From Kiritimatiellia bacterium (GTDB lineage: Bacteria; Verrucomicrobiota; Kiritimatiellia; RFP12; UBA1067), in contig JAEDKA010000046.1 of NCBI GenBank assembly GCA_016296065.1, forward strand, positions 1-30,994: a stretch of 30,994 nucleotides of DNA. Direction: 5' to 3'. The notes below the pieces were generated by a model, which had not been told where the DNA came from, ran no database searches, and saw nothing but the letters and a program-made list of their open reading frames with translations. Every line of letters starts with the position of its first letter. Positions within the stretch are counted from its first letter, which is position 1. Both the position numbers and the translations under genes were made by a program. This document shows positions 1-7,280 of this stretch, piece by piece.

Positions 1-125
1 CTTGGGGTGCGATGCTAGGTGGATGAAACAAGGAGATGCGGCGTCTCGCCGCGTCTCCCACCCCTGTTTCTCATCCCCCGATTATGGGAGTGTGCCGAGG
101 TGCGCTGTTATGGTATAATTGTGCC
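1..125. other. Intergenic stretch with a palindrome and the first promoter
   Basis: No convincing gene lies here. The stretch holds a GC-rich palindrome at 32-58 and an extended -10 promoter at 111-119 for the next gene. An open frame runs in from position 36, but the first 30 codons of that frame cover the palindrome and the promoter and read as non-coding sequence. Confidence 0.7.
32..58. repeat. GC-rich dispersed palindrome, copy 1
   Basis: The core at 38-52 is GCGGCGTCTCGCCGC, a 6-bp stem around TCT. GGAGA and TCTCC on either side extend the stem to about 12 bp. Bases 32-52 are the exact reverse complement of 30610-30630, and the 15-base core also occurs three times at 9338-9454. It belongs to a dispersed palindrome family. 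Confidence 0.85.
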
Positions 126-126
126 A
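111..126 (+). promoter_or_regulatory. Extended -10 promoter, leaderless start
   Basis: TG at 111-112 and TATAAT at 114-119 form an extended -10 element. The ATG of the downstream gene begins at 126, six bases after the box, where transcription would normally start. No Shine-Dalgarno site fits in between, so a leaderless mRNA is predicted. No good -35 box is seen. Confidence 0.75.
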
Positions 127-2651
127 TGAACTTGATGCTTGCTATACTTGCGGCGGCGGCGCTTTCGCTGCCGAACGGCGGAATCTGGAAGGACACGGAC
201 GGCGTGCATGTAAACGCGCACGGCGGCGGACTCCTGAAAGACGGAGATGTCTGGTACTGGTACGGAGAGCACAAGATCGGCGGCGGCGCGGGCAATCGCG
301 CGCATGTAGGCGTCGGATGCTACTCGTCGCGCGATCTCGTCACGTGGAAGAACGAGGGAATAGCGCTCGCGGTGTCGACAAAAGAAGGGCACGACATCGA
401 GAAGGAATGCATACTGGAGAGACCGAAAGTCGTCAAGGCGCCTGCGACAGGAAAGTACGTCATGCTTTTCCACCTGGAGCGCAAGGGGCGCGGATACAAC
501 GATGCGCGCGTCGGCTTTGCCGTCGCCGAACATCCGGCGGGGCCGTTCAGGTTCGTGAAGTCCGAGTGGCCCAATGCCGGACAATGGCCCGCAGGCGCAA
601 CGGATGCCGAACGCTCCGCCGAGGCGGTCGCCGCGTCGAAGTCCGTCGGACCAGTCTCGAACGGACCGAGCGACAAGGGTCGGAATTCCAATCTGTATTC
701 CGGTCGCGTCGAGCAGGGGCAGATGTGCCGCGATATGACTCTCTTCGTAGACGACGACGGATCGGTCTGGCACATTTTCGCGTCGGAATCCAACTCTACG
801 CTCCATTTCGCCGAGCTTTCGGGCGACTGCCTTGGATACACGGGACGCTGGTACCGGGGCGCGGAGAAGGACTGGACCGAGGCGCCGGCGGTGGTGAAGC
901 ACGGAGGTTGGTACTGGCTCCTCGGCTCGAGCTGCACGGGATGGAAGCCGAACGCCGCGCGAATCTACCGCGCGAAGTCGCTCGCAGGTCCGTGGGAGTG
1001 GATGGGCAATCCCTGCACTGGCGTAAACGGAGCGAACATGCTCGGCGCGGACAAGACGTGGGGCGGCCAGTCCACGTACATCTTCCACGACGAAAAGACC
1101 GGACGCGACGTCGCGTGCTTCGACATCTGGAATCCGAAGGACGCGATCGACGGACGCTACGCGTGGCTTCCGATAACGTGGCACGGCGACGGGCTCCCCG
1201 AGATTCCGTGGCGCGGCGAATGGTCCGCGAACGACCGCGACGACCTCACGCTCCGCGGCGGACCGAACTCAATCTGGGGCGTCTACCAGTGGGGAGTCGA
1301 AGTCGATGGTTTCGTCCACAAGGAGACGAAAAAGCCGGCGCGTGCGTATCTCTGGATTCCGCCGGAGACAAAGCGCGTGAAGTCCGTCGTGATTGGAAAC
1401 GACAACATGCTCGAGGAGCCGCTTTTCTCGGACGCCGACTTCCGCCGCACGCTCGCAGCCGCGGACGCCGCGATCGTATTCATCACACCCGGGCTCATGG
1501 GCTTCAACGAGAAGTTCACGGAAGCCGAAGTTCCCGCGCTCGACGCGCTTCTCGCGAAGCTTGCGAAGGCGAGCGGACACGACGAGCTTGCGAAGGAAGC
1601 GAAGATCGTTCCCGTCGGACACTCCGCGTGGGCCGACTGGCCGTATCTCTGCACGGCCGCGATGCCGTCGCGCGTCAAGTGCGCGGTGTCGCTGAAGGGC
1701 AGCTGGCCGCACTTCAAGCCGCAGTTCGACGACGCGTTCTGGAAGAAGACGGAGGGCGTGCCGATGCTGCTCGTCGGAGGTGACTACGAATGGTTCTCGG
1801 AGCGCATGGACAAAGACCGCGGCTTTCTCAAGTCGCATCCGAACGTGAAGCTTTATCCCGTTGCGGACTGGGAAAGCGGGCATTTCGACATGACCGACGC
1901 GCTTCCGCTCGCGATTGCGCGCTTCATAGCGGAGGGGACAGTCCCCTCGATTCCGCGCTTCGGCGGGAAGTTCACGGTGCTTGCGTTCGAGGATCGTGAC
2001 GGGAAGATCGTCGAGCAGGATCCGAAGAACCACCTGCAGGTGACGGTTCCGTTCCGTCCAGAGGGCGAGGGCTTCCGCGCGAAGGCGCTATTTGACGACA
2101 AGGTTCCGCCCGGACGCCCCGAGCGCTGGACCGGAAAGAAGGCGGGCGAGGCGAACGAAGTCCCGGAGATGCCGCGGGAGGCGATCGACGTCAAGGTCGT
2201 GCAGGGTCCGGCCGTGAAGACGGGGATGGAGACCTTCGACGTCCGCTTCAACCGCCACGGCTTCGACGGATACCGCGCGCGCGAGGTCGTGCTTGCGGCG
2301 GTGTATCCGGGCGACGCGCACTGGCGGCGCAGCGTGCAGCAGGCGATACTGCGCTTCCCAGTGAACAAGCACGGCACGGAGAACGCAATCGAGTGGAATG
2401 CGCCGAACAGTGCAAGCGCCGCGGACTTCCCGCTCGCGCTCGGCGCGACGTCGACGAGCGGACTCCCCGTGCGCTATTTCGTCCGCGAGGGTCCTGCGGT
2501 CGTAGGCGATGACGGCGTCCTTCGACTCCGCGACTGGCCTGCGGGCGCGAAGGAATGCGACGTCACCGTCTGCGCGTACCAGTGGGGCGTCGACGGCGGC
2601 AAGGTAAAGACTGCCGAGCCGGTCTTCGCGACGATTCGCGTGACGCGCTGA
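126..2651 (+). CDS. Secreted GH43-like glycosidase fused to alpha/beta hydrolase
   Basis: This 841-residue protein starts at the ATG directly after the promoter; the longer open frame from 36 is rejected because its first codons cover the promoter. A short hydrophobic N-terminus (residues 2-15) suggests export. Residues about 17-375 resemble a GH43-type beta-propeller: the opening motif NGGIWKDTDG, then NAHGGG at 30-35, ERPKV with E98, and RDMTLFVDDDG with D203. Residues about 390-615 look like an alpha/beta hydrolase with the nucleophile elbow GHSAW (S500) and a late GHFD histidine. The remaining 220 residues are beta-rich and unassigned. GH43 enzymes cleave arabinan, xylan or galactan side chains; the second domain could be an esterase removing acyl groups from the same glycan, which is inference. 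A GGGGACAGTCCCC repeat lies in the linker after the hydrolase domain. Confidence 0.8.
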   Translation: MNLMLAILAAAALSLPNGGIWKDTDGVHVNAHGGGLLKDGDVWYWYGEHKIGGGAGNRAHVGVGCYSSRDLVTWKNEGIALAVSTKEGHDIEKECILERPKVVKAPATGKYVMLFHLERKGRGYNDARVGFAVAEHPAGPFRFVKSEWPNAGQWPAGATDAERSAEAVAASKSVGPVSNGPSDKGRNSNLYSGRVEQGQMCRDMTLFVDDDGSVWHIFASESNSTLHFAELSGDCLGYTGRWYRGAEKDWTEAPAVVKHGGWYWLLGSSCTGWKPNAARIYRAKSLAGPWEWMGNPCTGVNGANMLGADKTWGGQSTYIFHDEKTGRDVACFDIWNPKDAIDGRYAWLPITWHGDGLPEIPWRGEWSANDRDDLTLRGGPNSIWGVYQWGVEVDGFVHKETKKPARAYLWIPPETKRVKSVVIGNDNMLEEPLFSDADFRRTLAAADAAIVFITPGLMGFNEKFTEAEVPALDALLAKLAKASGHDELAKEAKIVPVGHSAWADWPYLCTAAMPSRVKCAVSLKGSWPHFKPQFDDAFWKKTEGVPMLLVGGDYEWFSERMDKDRGFLKSHPNVKLYPVADWESGHFDMTDALPLAIARFIAEGTVPSIPRFGGKFTVLAFEDRDGKIVEQDPKNHLQVTVPFRPEGEGFRAKALFDDKVPPGRPERWTGKKAGEANEVPEMPREAIDVKVVQGPAVKTGMETFDVRFNRHGFDGYRAREVVLAAVYPGDAHWRRSVQQAILRFPVNKHGTENAIEWNAPNSASAADFPLALGATSTSGLPVRYFVREGPAVVGDDGVLRLRDWPAGAKECDVTVCAYQWGVDGGKVKTAEPVFATIRVTR
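1934..1946. repeat. GGGGACAGTCCCC palindrome inside coding sequence
   Basis: This is a 13-base palindrome, extended by A and T to 15 bases. It lies in frame in the first gene and encodes the GTVPS linker between the hydrolase domain and the C-terminal region. The same 13-mer recurs at 9138-9150 inside another gene. Confidence 0.75.
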
Positions 2652-2674
2652 AATGTCTTACGCACGCTGAGCAA

Positions 2675-2694
2675 TTTTTGGTATAATTGAGGCG
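2675..2694 (+). promoter_or_regulatory. Extended -10 promoter, leaderless GTG start
   Basis: A T5 tract (2675-2679), TG at 2679-2680 and TATAAT at 2682-2687 precede a GTG start at 2694, six bases downstream. There is no room for a ribosome-binding site after the expected +1. Confidence 0.75.
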
Positions 2695-4025
2695 TGCGAA
2701 AGGGAACTTCCATTGTTGCGCTGCTGTTTGGCGCCGCGCTTGCGGCGTCTGCCGCCGAGGTTTCCCTTGAATCGGCCCGCTTTGCCGCACAGTCGTGGAT
2801 AGACGGTGGGCATTCGCTCGGCAAGCTGCGCGGCAGATGCGCCGCGCAGGCCGAGACGATAGCGGAAGGCGACGCGCGCATGCACGTCGTGAAGCTCGAC
2901 GGAGGCGGCTTCGTCGTCATGGGCGCGGACGATCTCGTGGAGCCGGTGATCGCGTTTTCGGCGGGCGGCGCGCCCGTCGAAGCGGATTCGGAAGGTCCGC
3001 TCCCGGCCATCCTCAAGGCGGACCTCGCGGAGCGCGCGCGCGCCGCGGCGAGGCGCTCTGCCTCCGCCGGCCGCACGCTTCTCGGCGCGTCGTCCGCGTC
3101 CGGCGGCGCGGAGCGCACGGCCACGCAGCGGCGGTGGGACGCGCTGCTCGCAGGAGGCTCGGGACGCGCGCGCCTTCTCGCATCCGACGACTCCAACGGC
3201 GTCGACGAAATCCCGGACGTGCGAGTGGAGCCATTCGTGAAGTCGCGCTGGGGGCAGGAGAACAATTCGATGTACTACGGGGAGGGAGAGCCCTGCTTCA
3301 ACTACTACACGCCGAACAACTATCCGTGCGGATGCGTTGCGACCGCGCTCGCGCAGATAATGCGCTACCATCGCTATCCAGCGTCCGTTACGCCGAAGAC
3401 CTTTACGTGCGAGGTGGACGGCTCGTCCGTCTCGAAGACGATGATGGGCGGGACGTACGACTACGACGGCATGCCGCTAGTTCCGGAGTCATACGAGTGG
3501 AAGGAGTGGTACGAGGGCGGCGCGACCGAGGCGGAGCGGCAGGAGATCGGCAAGCTTGTATACGACTGCGCGGTCGCTATGCGCATGAAGTGGGGGCCAG
3601 GCTACGGGTCGTCCTATGGAGGCTTCGCCCATGATCCGCTTCAGAAAGTGTTCTTGTACGCCAACGCGAAGTCCTATCTCGGCAGTTCCAGCCAGGGAAT
3701 AGAGATGGAACGTGTGCTTCAGACGATGATGCCGAACCTGGACGCGAAGTGTCCGGTCATGGTCGGTTTGGACGGGCACGAGGTCCTTGCCGACGGATAC
3801 GGATACTCGGGAGAGACGCTGTACGTGCACCTCAACATGGGCTGGTCCGGATGGTGCGACGTCTGGTACGCGCTTCCCGATGTCATTCCGAACGATCAAT
3901 ACGAGTCACACCTGGTCAACTCCATCGTATACAACATATTTCCCGAGGCGACGGGAGATCTTCTGTCCGGACGCGTCACGTTCGCGGACGGCACGCCGAA
4001 CGCAGGTGCTGTCGTGCGCGCGTAG
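2694..4025 (+). CDS. Secreted C10 (streptopain-like) cysteine peptidase
   Basis: This 443-residue protein starts with GTG at the predicted +1. Residues 1-21 form a signal peptide ending near ASAAEV. Residues about 21-110 resemble the Spi-type inhibitory propeptide of the C10 family. The peptidase domain spans about 180-420: C214 in GCVATALAQIMRYH is the expected nucleophile, H362 in GHEVLADGYG is the expected catalytic histidine, and NMGWSG is the conserved C-terminal motif. C10 peptidases are secreted proteases kept inactive by the propeptide. The last residues (SGRVTFADGTPNAGAVVRA) begin a carboxypeptidase-regulatory-like beta domain that is cut by an in-frame TAG at 4023. The same frame continues sensibly to 4331. 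The gene is therefore truncated, read through, or newly mutated; the catalytic part is intact. Confidence 0.85.
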   Translation: MRKGTSIVALLFGAALAASAAEVSLESARFAAQSWIDGGHSLGKLRGRCAAQAETIAEGDARMHVVKLDGGGFVVMGADDLVEPVIAFSAGGAPVEADSEGPLPAILKADLAERARAAARRSASAGRTLLGASSASGGAERTATQRRWDALLAGGSGRARLLASDDSNGVDEIPDVRVEPFVKSRWGQENNSMYYGEGEPCFNYYTPNNYPCGCVATALAQIMRYHRYPASVTPKTFTCEVDGSSVSKTMMGGTYDYDGMPLVPESYEWKEWYEGGATEAERQEIGKLVYDCAVAMRMKWGPGYGSSYGGFAHDPLQKVFLYANAKSYLGSSSQGIEMERVLQTMMPNLDAKCPVMVGLDGHEVLADGYGYSGETLYVHLNMGWSGWCDVWYALPDVIPNDQYESHLVNSIVYNIFPEATGDLLSGRVTFADGTPNAGAVVRA

Positions 4026-4331
4026 ACTACGAACAATCCGCGGCAGCTCGTCGCCACGGCGAGGACGGATTCGCACGGAATCTACAGCCTGCTCATATCC
4101 GGATCTACGTCGGCTGGGACACAGTACCTTGTGTCTGCGTCGAACAGGGCGGAGCAGGTGTCGATGTCCGTGACTCTGAAAGCGGCTGTTAGTCCGCCTT
4201 ATGTGAACCTCGAATCCGGCACGTATTCGTCGTCCTCCGGCAGGAAGGTGATGACCGCAGGGAACAGCTGGGGGAACGACTTCGTCCTGGCGCGTCCGGA
4301 ACCTCTGCCGACGGTGATACGGCTGCGCTAG
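4026..4331 (+). pseudogene. Continuation of C10 peptidase beyond in-frame TAG
   Basis: In the same frame as the peptidase, after the amber codon at 4023-4025, a further 101 codons run to TAG at 4329. They begin TTNNPRQLVATARTDSHGIY, completing the carboxypeptidase-regulatory-like fold started upstream (GRVTFADGTPNAGAVV, then a break, then DSHGIYSLLISG), followed by a small tail. No start codon or ribosome site serves this part alone. It is either the detached 3' end of a mutated gene or is made only by amber readthrough. TAG is also the normal stop of proC and of the YibE/F-family gene in this window, so general recoding of TAG is unlikely. Confidence 0.65.
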
Positions 4332-4351
4332 TTTTTGGTATAATAGTCGCA
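4332..4351 (+). promoter_or_regulatory. Extended -10 promoter, leaderless start
   Basis: A T5 tract (4332-4336), TG at 4336-4337 and TATAAT at 4339-4344 place +1 at about 4351, which is the A of the ATG. The promoter directly follows the 4329-4331 stop codon. Confidence 0.75.
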
Positions 4352-4959
4352 TGTCACAGGAATGGAACATACGCTCGCGCGGACACGTGTGCAGTCTCTG
4401 CCAGAAGCCCCTCGCCGACCGCTCGCCGGTCGTGAGCGCGCTCAGGGAGACGACTGACGGATACGAGAGGTTCGACTGCCATCCAGAATGCTGGAAGACG
4501 GCTCAGAGGGACTGGGAGCCATTCTCCCAGTGGGACGGCGTCTACTTTGCTCCCGTCAAGGAGGAGAAGAAGGAGGCCCTGAAGAAGGAGGACGCGGGCG
4601 AGATACTTCGCCAGCTCGTCACTCTCGACGACCCCGCCATGAAGAACGTCGTCTACGTCCTCGCGGTGATGCTGGAGCGCTCTAAGATTCTCGTCGAACG
4701 CGACGCGAAGGAGCTTGAGGACGGGACGATACGCCGCGTATACGAGGACCGCAAGCAGGGCGACACTTTCGTCATCCTCGACCCGCGCATCCGCCTCGAG
4801 AACCTCGCGGAGGTGCAGGGTCAGGTCGTTGCGCTGCTCTCCGGCACGAAGACCCTCGGGGAGGTCGCGAAGGAAGAGGAGGACGTCTCGGCTTCGGCGG
4901 AGGGTCCGCAGGAGGAGCCAAAGGGCGCAGATGAGGCCTCCGAGTCCGAGACAGCTTGA
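4351..4959 (+). CDS. Small zinc-finger protein of unknown function
   Basis: This 202-residue protein is not recognised. The N-terminus carries a likely zinc site, CSLC (C14, C17) and CHPEC (C43, H44, C47), in a treble-clef or ribbon-like arrangement. The middle (about 70-165) is a helical, charged region beginning with a lysine/glutamate-rich stretch, and the last 30 residues are acidic and probably disordered. Its final 29 bases overlap the start of the SNF2 helicase gene, so the two are probably co-transcribed and translationally coupled. A role in nucleic-acid handling with the helicase is inferred from context only. It starts at the predicted +1 of the promoter. Confidence 0.7.
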   Translation: MSQEWNIRSRGHVCSLCQKPLADRSPVVSALRETTDGYERFDCHPECWKTAQRDWEPFSQWDGVYFAPVKEEKKEALKKEDAGEILRQLVTLDDPAMKNVVYVLAVMLERSKILVERDAKELEDGTIRRVYEDRKQGDTFVILDPRIRLENLAEVQGQVVALLSGTKTLGEVAKEEEDVSASAEGPQEEPKGADEASESETA

Positions 4960-7252
4960 GGCTCTCGAACTCGTCTCGCAGGGCCGGTTCTATCCGGACC
5001 TCGTGAAGGAGGACGACGGCTGGCACGCGCGCTGGCGCGCGCTCGGCGTCGACAACGACTGGGTCGACGAGTATGTGCGCGCCCCGCTCGTCTCGCCTTT
5101 GAGCGAGGACGCGGAGGAGCAGCGCCACGAGACTCTGCACGACGCGTGGACGATGGCGCTCAGGAGCCGCACGGGGCTCGTGAGGTGGGACGACGCGGAG
5201 TGCGGTGCGTTCGCAGCCGACCTCGCGGAGTGGCACGGCGGCGCCGAGGAGGATGTCCGCTCGCGCGGCGAGCTGTGCTTCACATTCAGCTCCGCGCCGG
5301 ATGGCTTCTCCGTCACGTGCGGACGCCCGAGGGGGCGCCGCCAGTACCGCGCGCTCGGACAGGCGGCGTACGTCTGGGGCGGACTCAGGGGGCTTAAGGC
5401 GGTGCTCGGCGAGACGTGCCTCCGCGCGGAGCTCTCTAAGAACGAGGCCGAGGATTTCGTCATGCGCGGAGCGCGCGCCCTCGTCGAGGCGGGATACTCC
5501 GTCTCAGGCGTGCCGGAGGAGTCGCGCGTCGCAGTGTCCGCCGAGGTAGGCGGAGAGGCCGGACGTCCGGTTGACGCGCCGCCGGTCAGGCTGAAGGTGC
5601 GCGTGGACGGAGAGGAGGTGACGGCGGACGAGATAAGGTTCCTCCTTGAGCAGAACTCCCCGTTCGTGTTTTTCAGGGACAGGTGGATCGAAGTCGACCG
5701 CGGCATTCTGCGCGAGGCGCTGAGGGCGCTCGAGAAGGTCGCGAAGACGAAGGCGAATCCGCTCGCATTCGCGCTGGGGGTGGGCGCGATAGCCCGCATC
5801 GAGGTCGAGGAGGTGGAGGTGAAGGGCGCTCTCGCGTCGCTCGTCGCCGATCTCCGCGGCATATCGTCCGCGGTCGATGCGGGAGTAGCCCCGCCGCAGG
5901 GCTTCGCGGGCTCGCTGAGGGACTACCAGCTGCGCGGCGCGGAATGGATGTCGCGCCTTACGTCGCGCGGATTCGGCGCGCTGCTCGCGGACGACATGGG
6001 CCTCGGCAAGACGGTGCAGGCCATCGCCTGGATGCTCTCCGCCACAAGGCCGCCGGACGCTCCGTTCCTCGTCGTAGCCCCGCTCACGCTCCTCGCGAAC
6101 TGGCGGCACGAGCTCGCGAAGTTCGCCCCCGCGCTCCGCGTCTACGTACACCAGGGCGACGCGCGCCATGTCGGGAGCGGATTCAGAAGGGCCGTCGCGG
6201 TGGCGGATGTCGTCGTAACGAGCTACACGCTGCTCGTGAGGGAGCATTCGAATTTCACGGAGATCGGATGGGGCGGAATCATCCTCGACGAGGCGCAGGC
6301 GATAAAGAATCCGGACACCCAGGCCGCGCGCGCCCTGCGCGCGCTCGGCGTGCCGAGGAGGGTCGCGCTCACGGGGACGCCGGTGGAGAATTCCGTCGCG
6401 GACATCTGGAGCCTCGAGGAATTCCTCAACCCCGGGCTTTTCGGGGACCGCAAGTCGTTCGAAGAGCGCTTTGTGCGTCCGCTCGCGGAAGATCCGCGGA
6501 GCTCCCAGGGAAAGAAGCTCCGTCGCGCGCTTGAGCCGTTCGTGCTGAGGCGCACGAAGGACGATCCCGCCATCGCGGGCGAGATAGGCGAGAAGCGCGA
6601 GGTGCGCGAATACTGCATGCTCGCGCCCGCGGATCGCGCGGCGTACGAGACGGCGCTTTCCGACTACCGCGTCGGCGAGCGCAGGCAGGGCGATGTCTTT
6701 GCGCTTATCACGCGGCTCAAGCTCGTTTGCGACGGATTCGACGGAGGCAGGGTCGCGGGAGGCAAGGCGGACCGGCTCGTGGAGCTTCTGGGCACGATAT
6801 TCGAGAACGGAGAGTCGGCGCTCGTCTTCACGCAGTACGCCAAGGTCGGCGAGGCGCTCAAGAAGCTCGTCGAAAAGGCGTTCGGGCGTCCGGTGGCGTT
6901 CCTTCACGGCGGGCTCACCGCCGCGCAGCGCGAGCGGCAGATCGAGCTGTTCAACAGCCCGTCCGCACCGACCTCGGCCTTCGTCCTGAGCCTGAAGGCC
7001 GGCGGATACGGACTCAACCTCACGAAGGCCTCGCACGTGATCCACTACGACCGCTGGTGGAATCCGGCGGTGGAGGACCAGGCGACTGACCGCGCGCACC
7101 GCATCGGACAGGACAAGACAGTCTTTGTGCACACGTTCGTCTCCGAGGGCACGATCGAGGAGCGCGTCGAGGAGATACTCGCGCGCAAGGAGTCGCTCGC
7201 GGGGCTCCTCAAGGACGGCGAGGCGCTTCTCAGGGCGGCGAAGCTGGCGTAA
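4931..7252 (+). CDS. SNF2/RapA-family DEAD-like helicase (ATPase)
   Basis: This 773-residue protein is a SWI2/SNF2-type ATP-dependent DNA translocase. The ATG at 4931 lies inside the end of the previous gene; the longer open frame upstream is the arginine-rich shadow of that gene. Residues 1-310 are a lineage-type N-terminal region like the one found ahead of many bacterial SNF2 proteins. The motor follows: DDMGLGKTVQA with Walker A lysine K360, DEAQ box from D453, LTGTPVENS (motif III), then the C-terminal RecA lobe with VFTQYAKVGEAL, LKAGGYGLNLTKASHVI and the arginine-finger motif DRAHRIGQ. No SWIM zinc finger is present. It probably remodels protein-DNA or polymerase-DNA complexes. The target is unknown, and nothing nearby marks it as part of a restriction or defence island. 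Confidence 0.9.
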   Translation: MRPPSPRQLEALELVSQGRFYPDLVKEDDGWHARWRALGVDNDWVDEYVRAPLVSPLSEDAEEQRHETLHDAWTMALRSRTGLVRWDDAECGAFAADLAEWHGGAEEDVRSRGELCFTFSSAPDGFSVTCGRPRGRRQYRALGQAAYVWGGLRGLKAVLGETCLRAELSKNEAEDFVMRGARALVEAGYSVSGVPEESRVAVSAEVGGEAGRPVDAPPVRLKVRVDGEEVTADEIRFLLEQNSPFVFFRDRWIEVDRGILREALRALEKVAKTKANPLAFALGVGAIARIEVEEVEVKGALASLVADLRGISSAVDAGVAPPQGFAGSLRDYQLRGAEWMSRLTSRGFGALLADDMGLGKTVQAIAWMLSATRPPDAPFLVVAPLTLLANWRHELAKFAPALRVYVHQGDARHVGSGFRRAVAVADVVVTSYTLLVREHSNFTEIGWGGIILDEAQAIKNPDTQAARALRALGVPRRVALTGTPVENSVADIWSLEEFLNPGLFGDRKSFEERFVRPLAEDPRSSQGKKLRRALEPFVLRRTKDDPAIAGEIGEKREVREYCMLAPADRAAYETALSDYRVGERRQGDVFALITRLKLVCDGFDGGRVAGGKADRLVELLGTIFENGESALVFTQYAKVGEALKKLVEKAFGRPVAFLHGGLTAAQRERQIELFNSPSAPTSAFVLSLKAGGYGLNLTKASHVIHYDRWWNPAVEDQATDRAHRIGQDKTVFVHTFVSEGTIEERVEEILARKESLAGLLKDGEALLRAAKLA

Positions 7253-7255
7253 AAA

Positions 7256-7280
7256 AGTTGAAAGGTTGAAAGGTTGAAAA
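7256..7280 (+). repeat. GTTGAAAG tandem octamer repeat supplying RBS and start
   Basis: Three copies of a GTTGAAAG-type octamer with an 8-base period occupy the short gap between the helicase and the next gene. The repeat provides AAAGG at 7261-7265 and a TTG at 7274 at proper spacing. Related sequence appears in reverse orientation at 9662-9694. Confidence 0.7.

Noticed and set aside
36..125. Extended N-terminus for the first gene
   Set aside because: The codons cover a palindromic repeat and the -10 box; the signal-like start is at 126.
4931..7252. SNF2 helicase as part of a DISARM- or BREX-like defence island
   Set aside because: No methylase, nuclease, PglZ or other defence gene is nearby; the neighbours are housekeeping or membrane genes.
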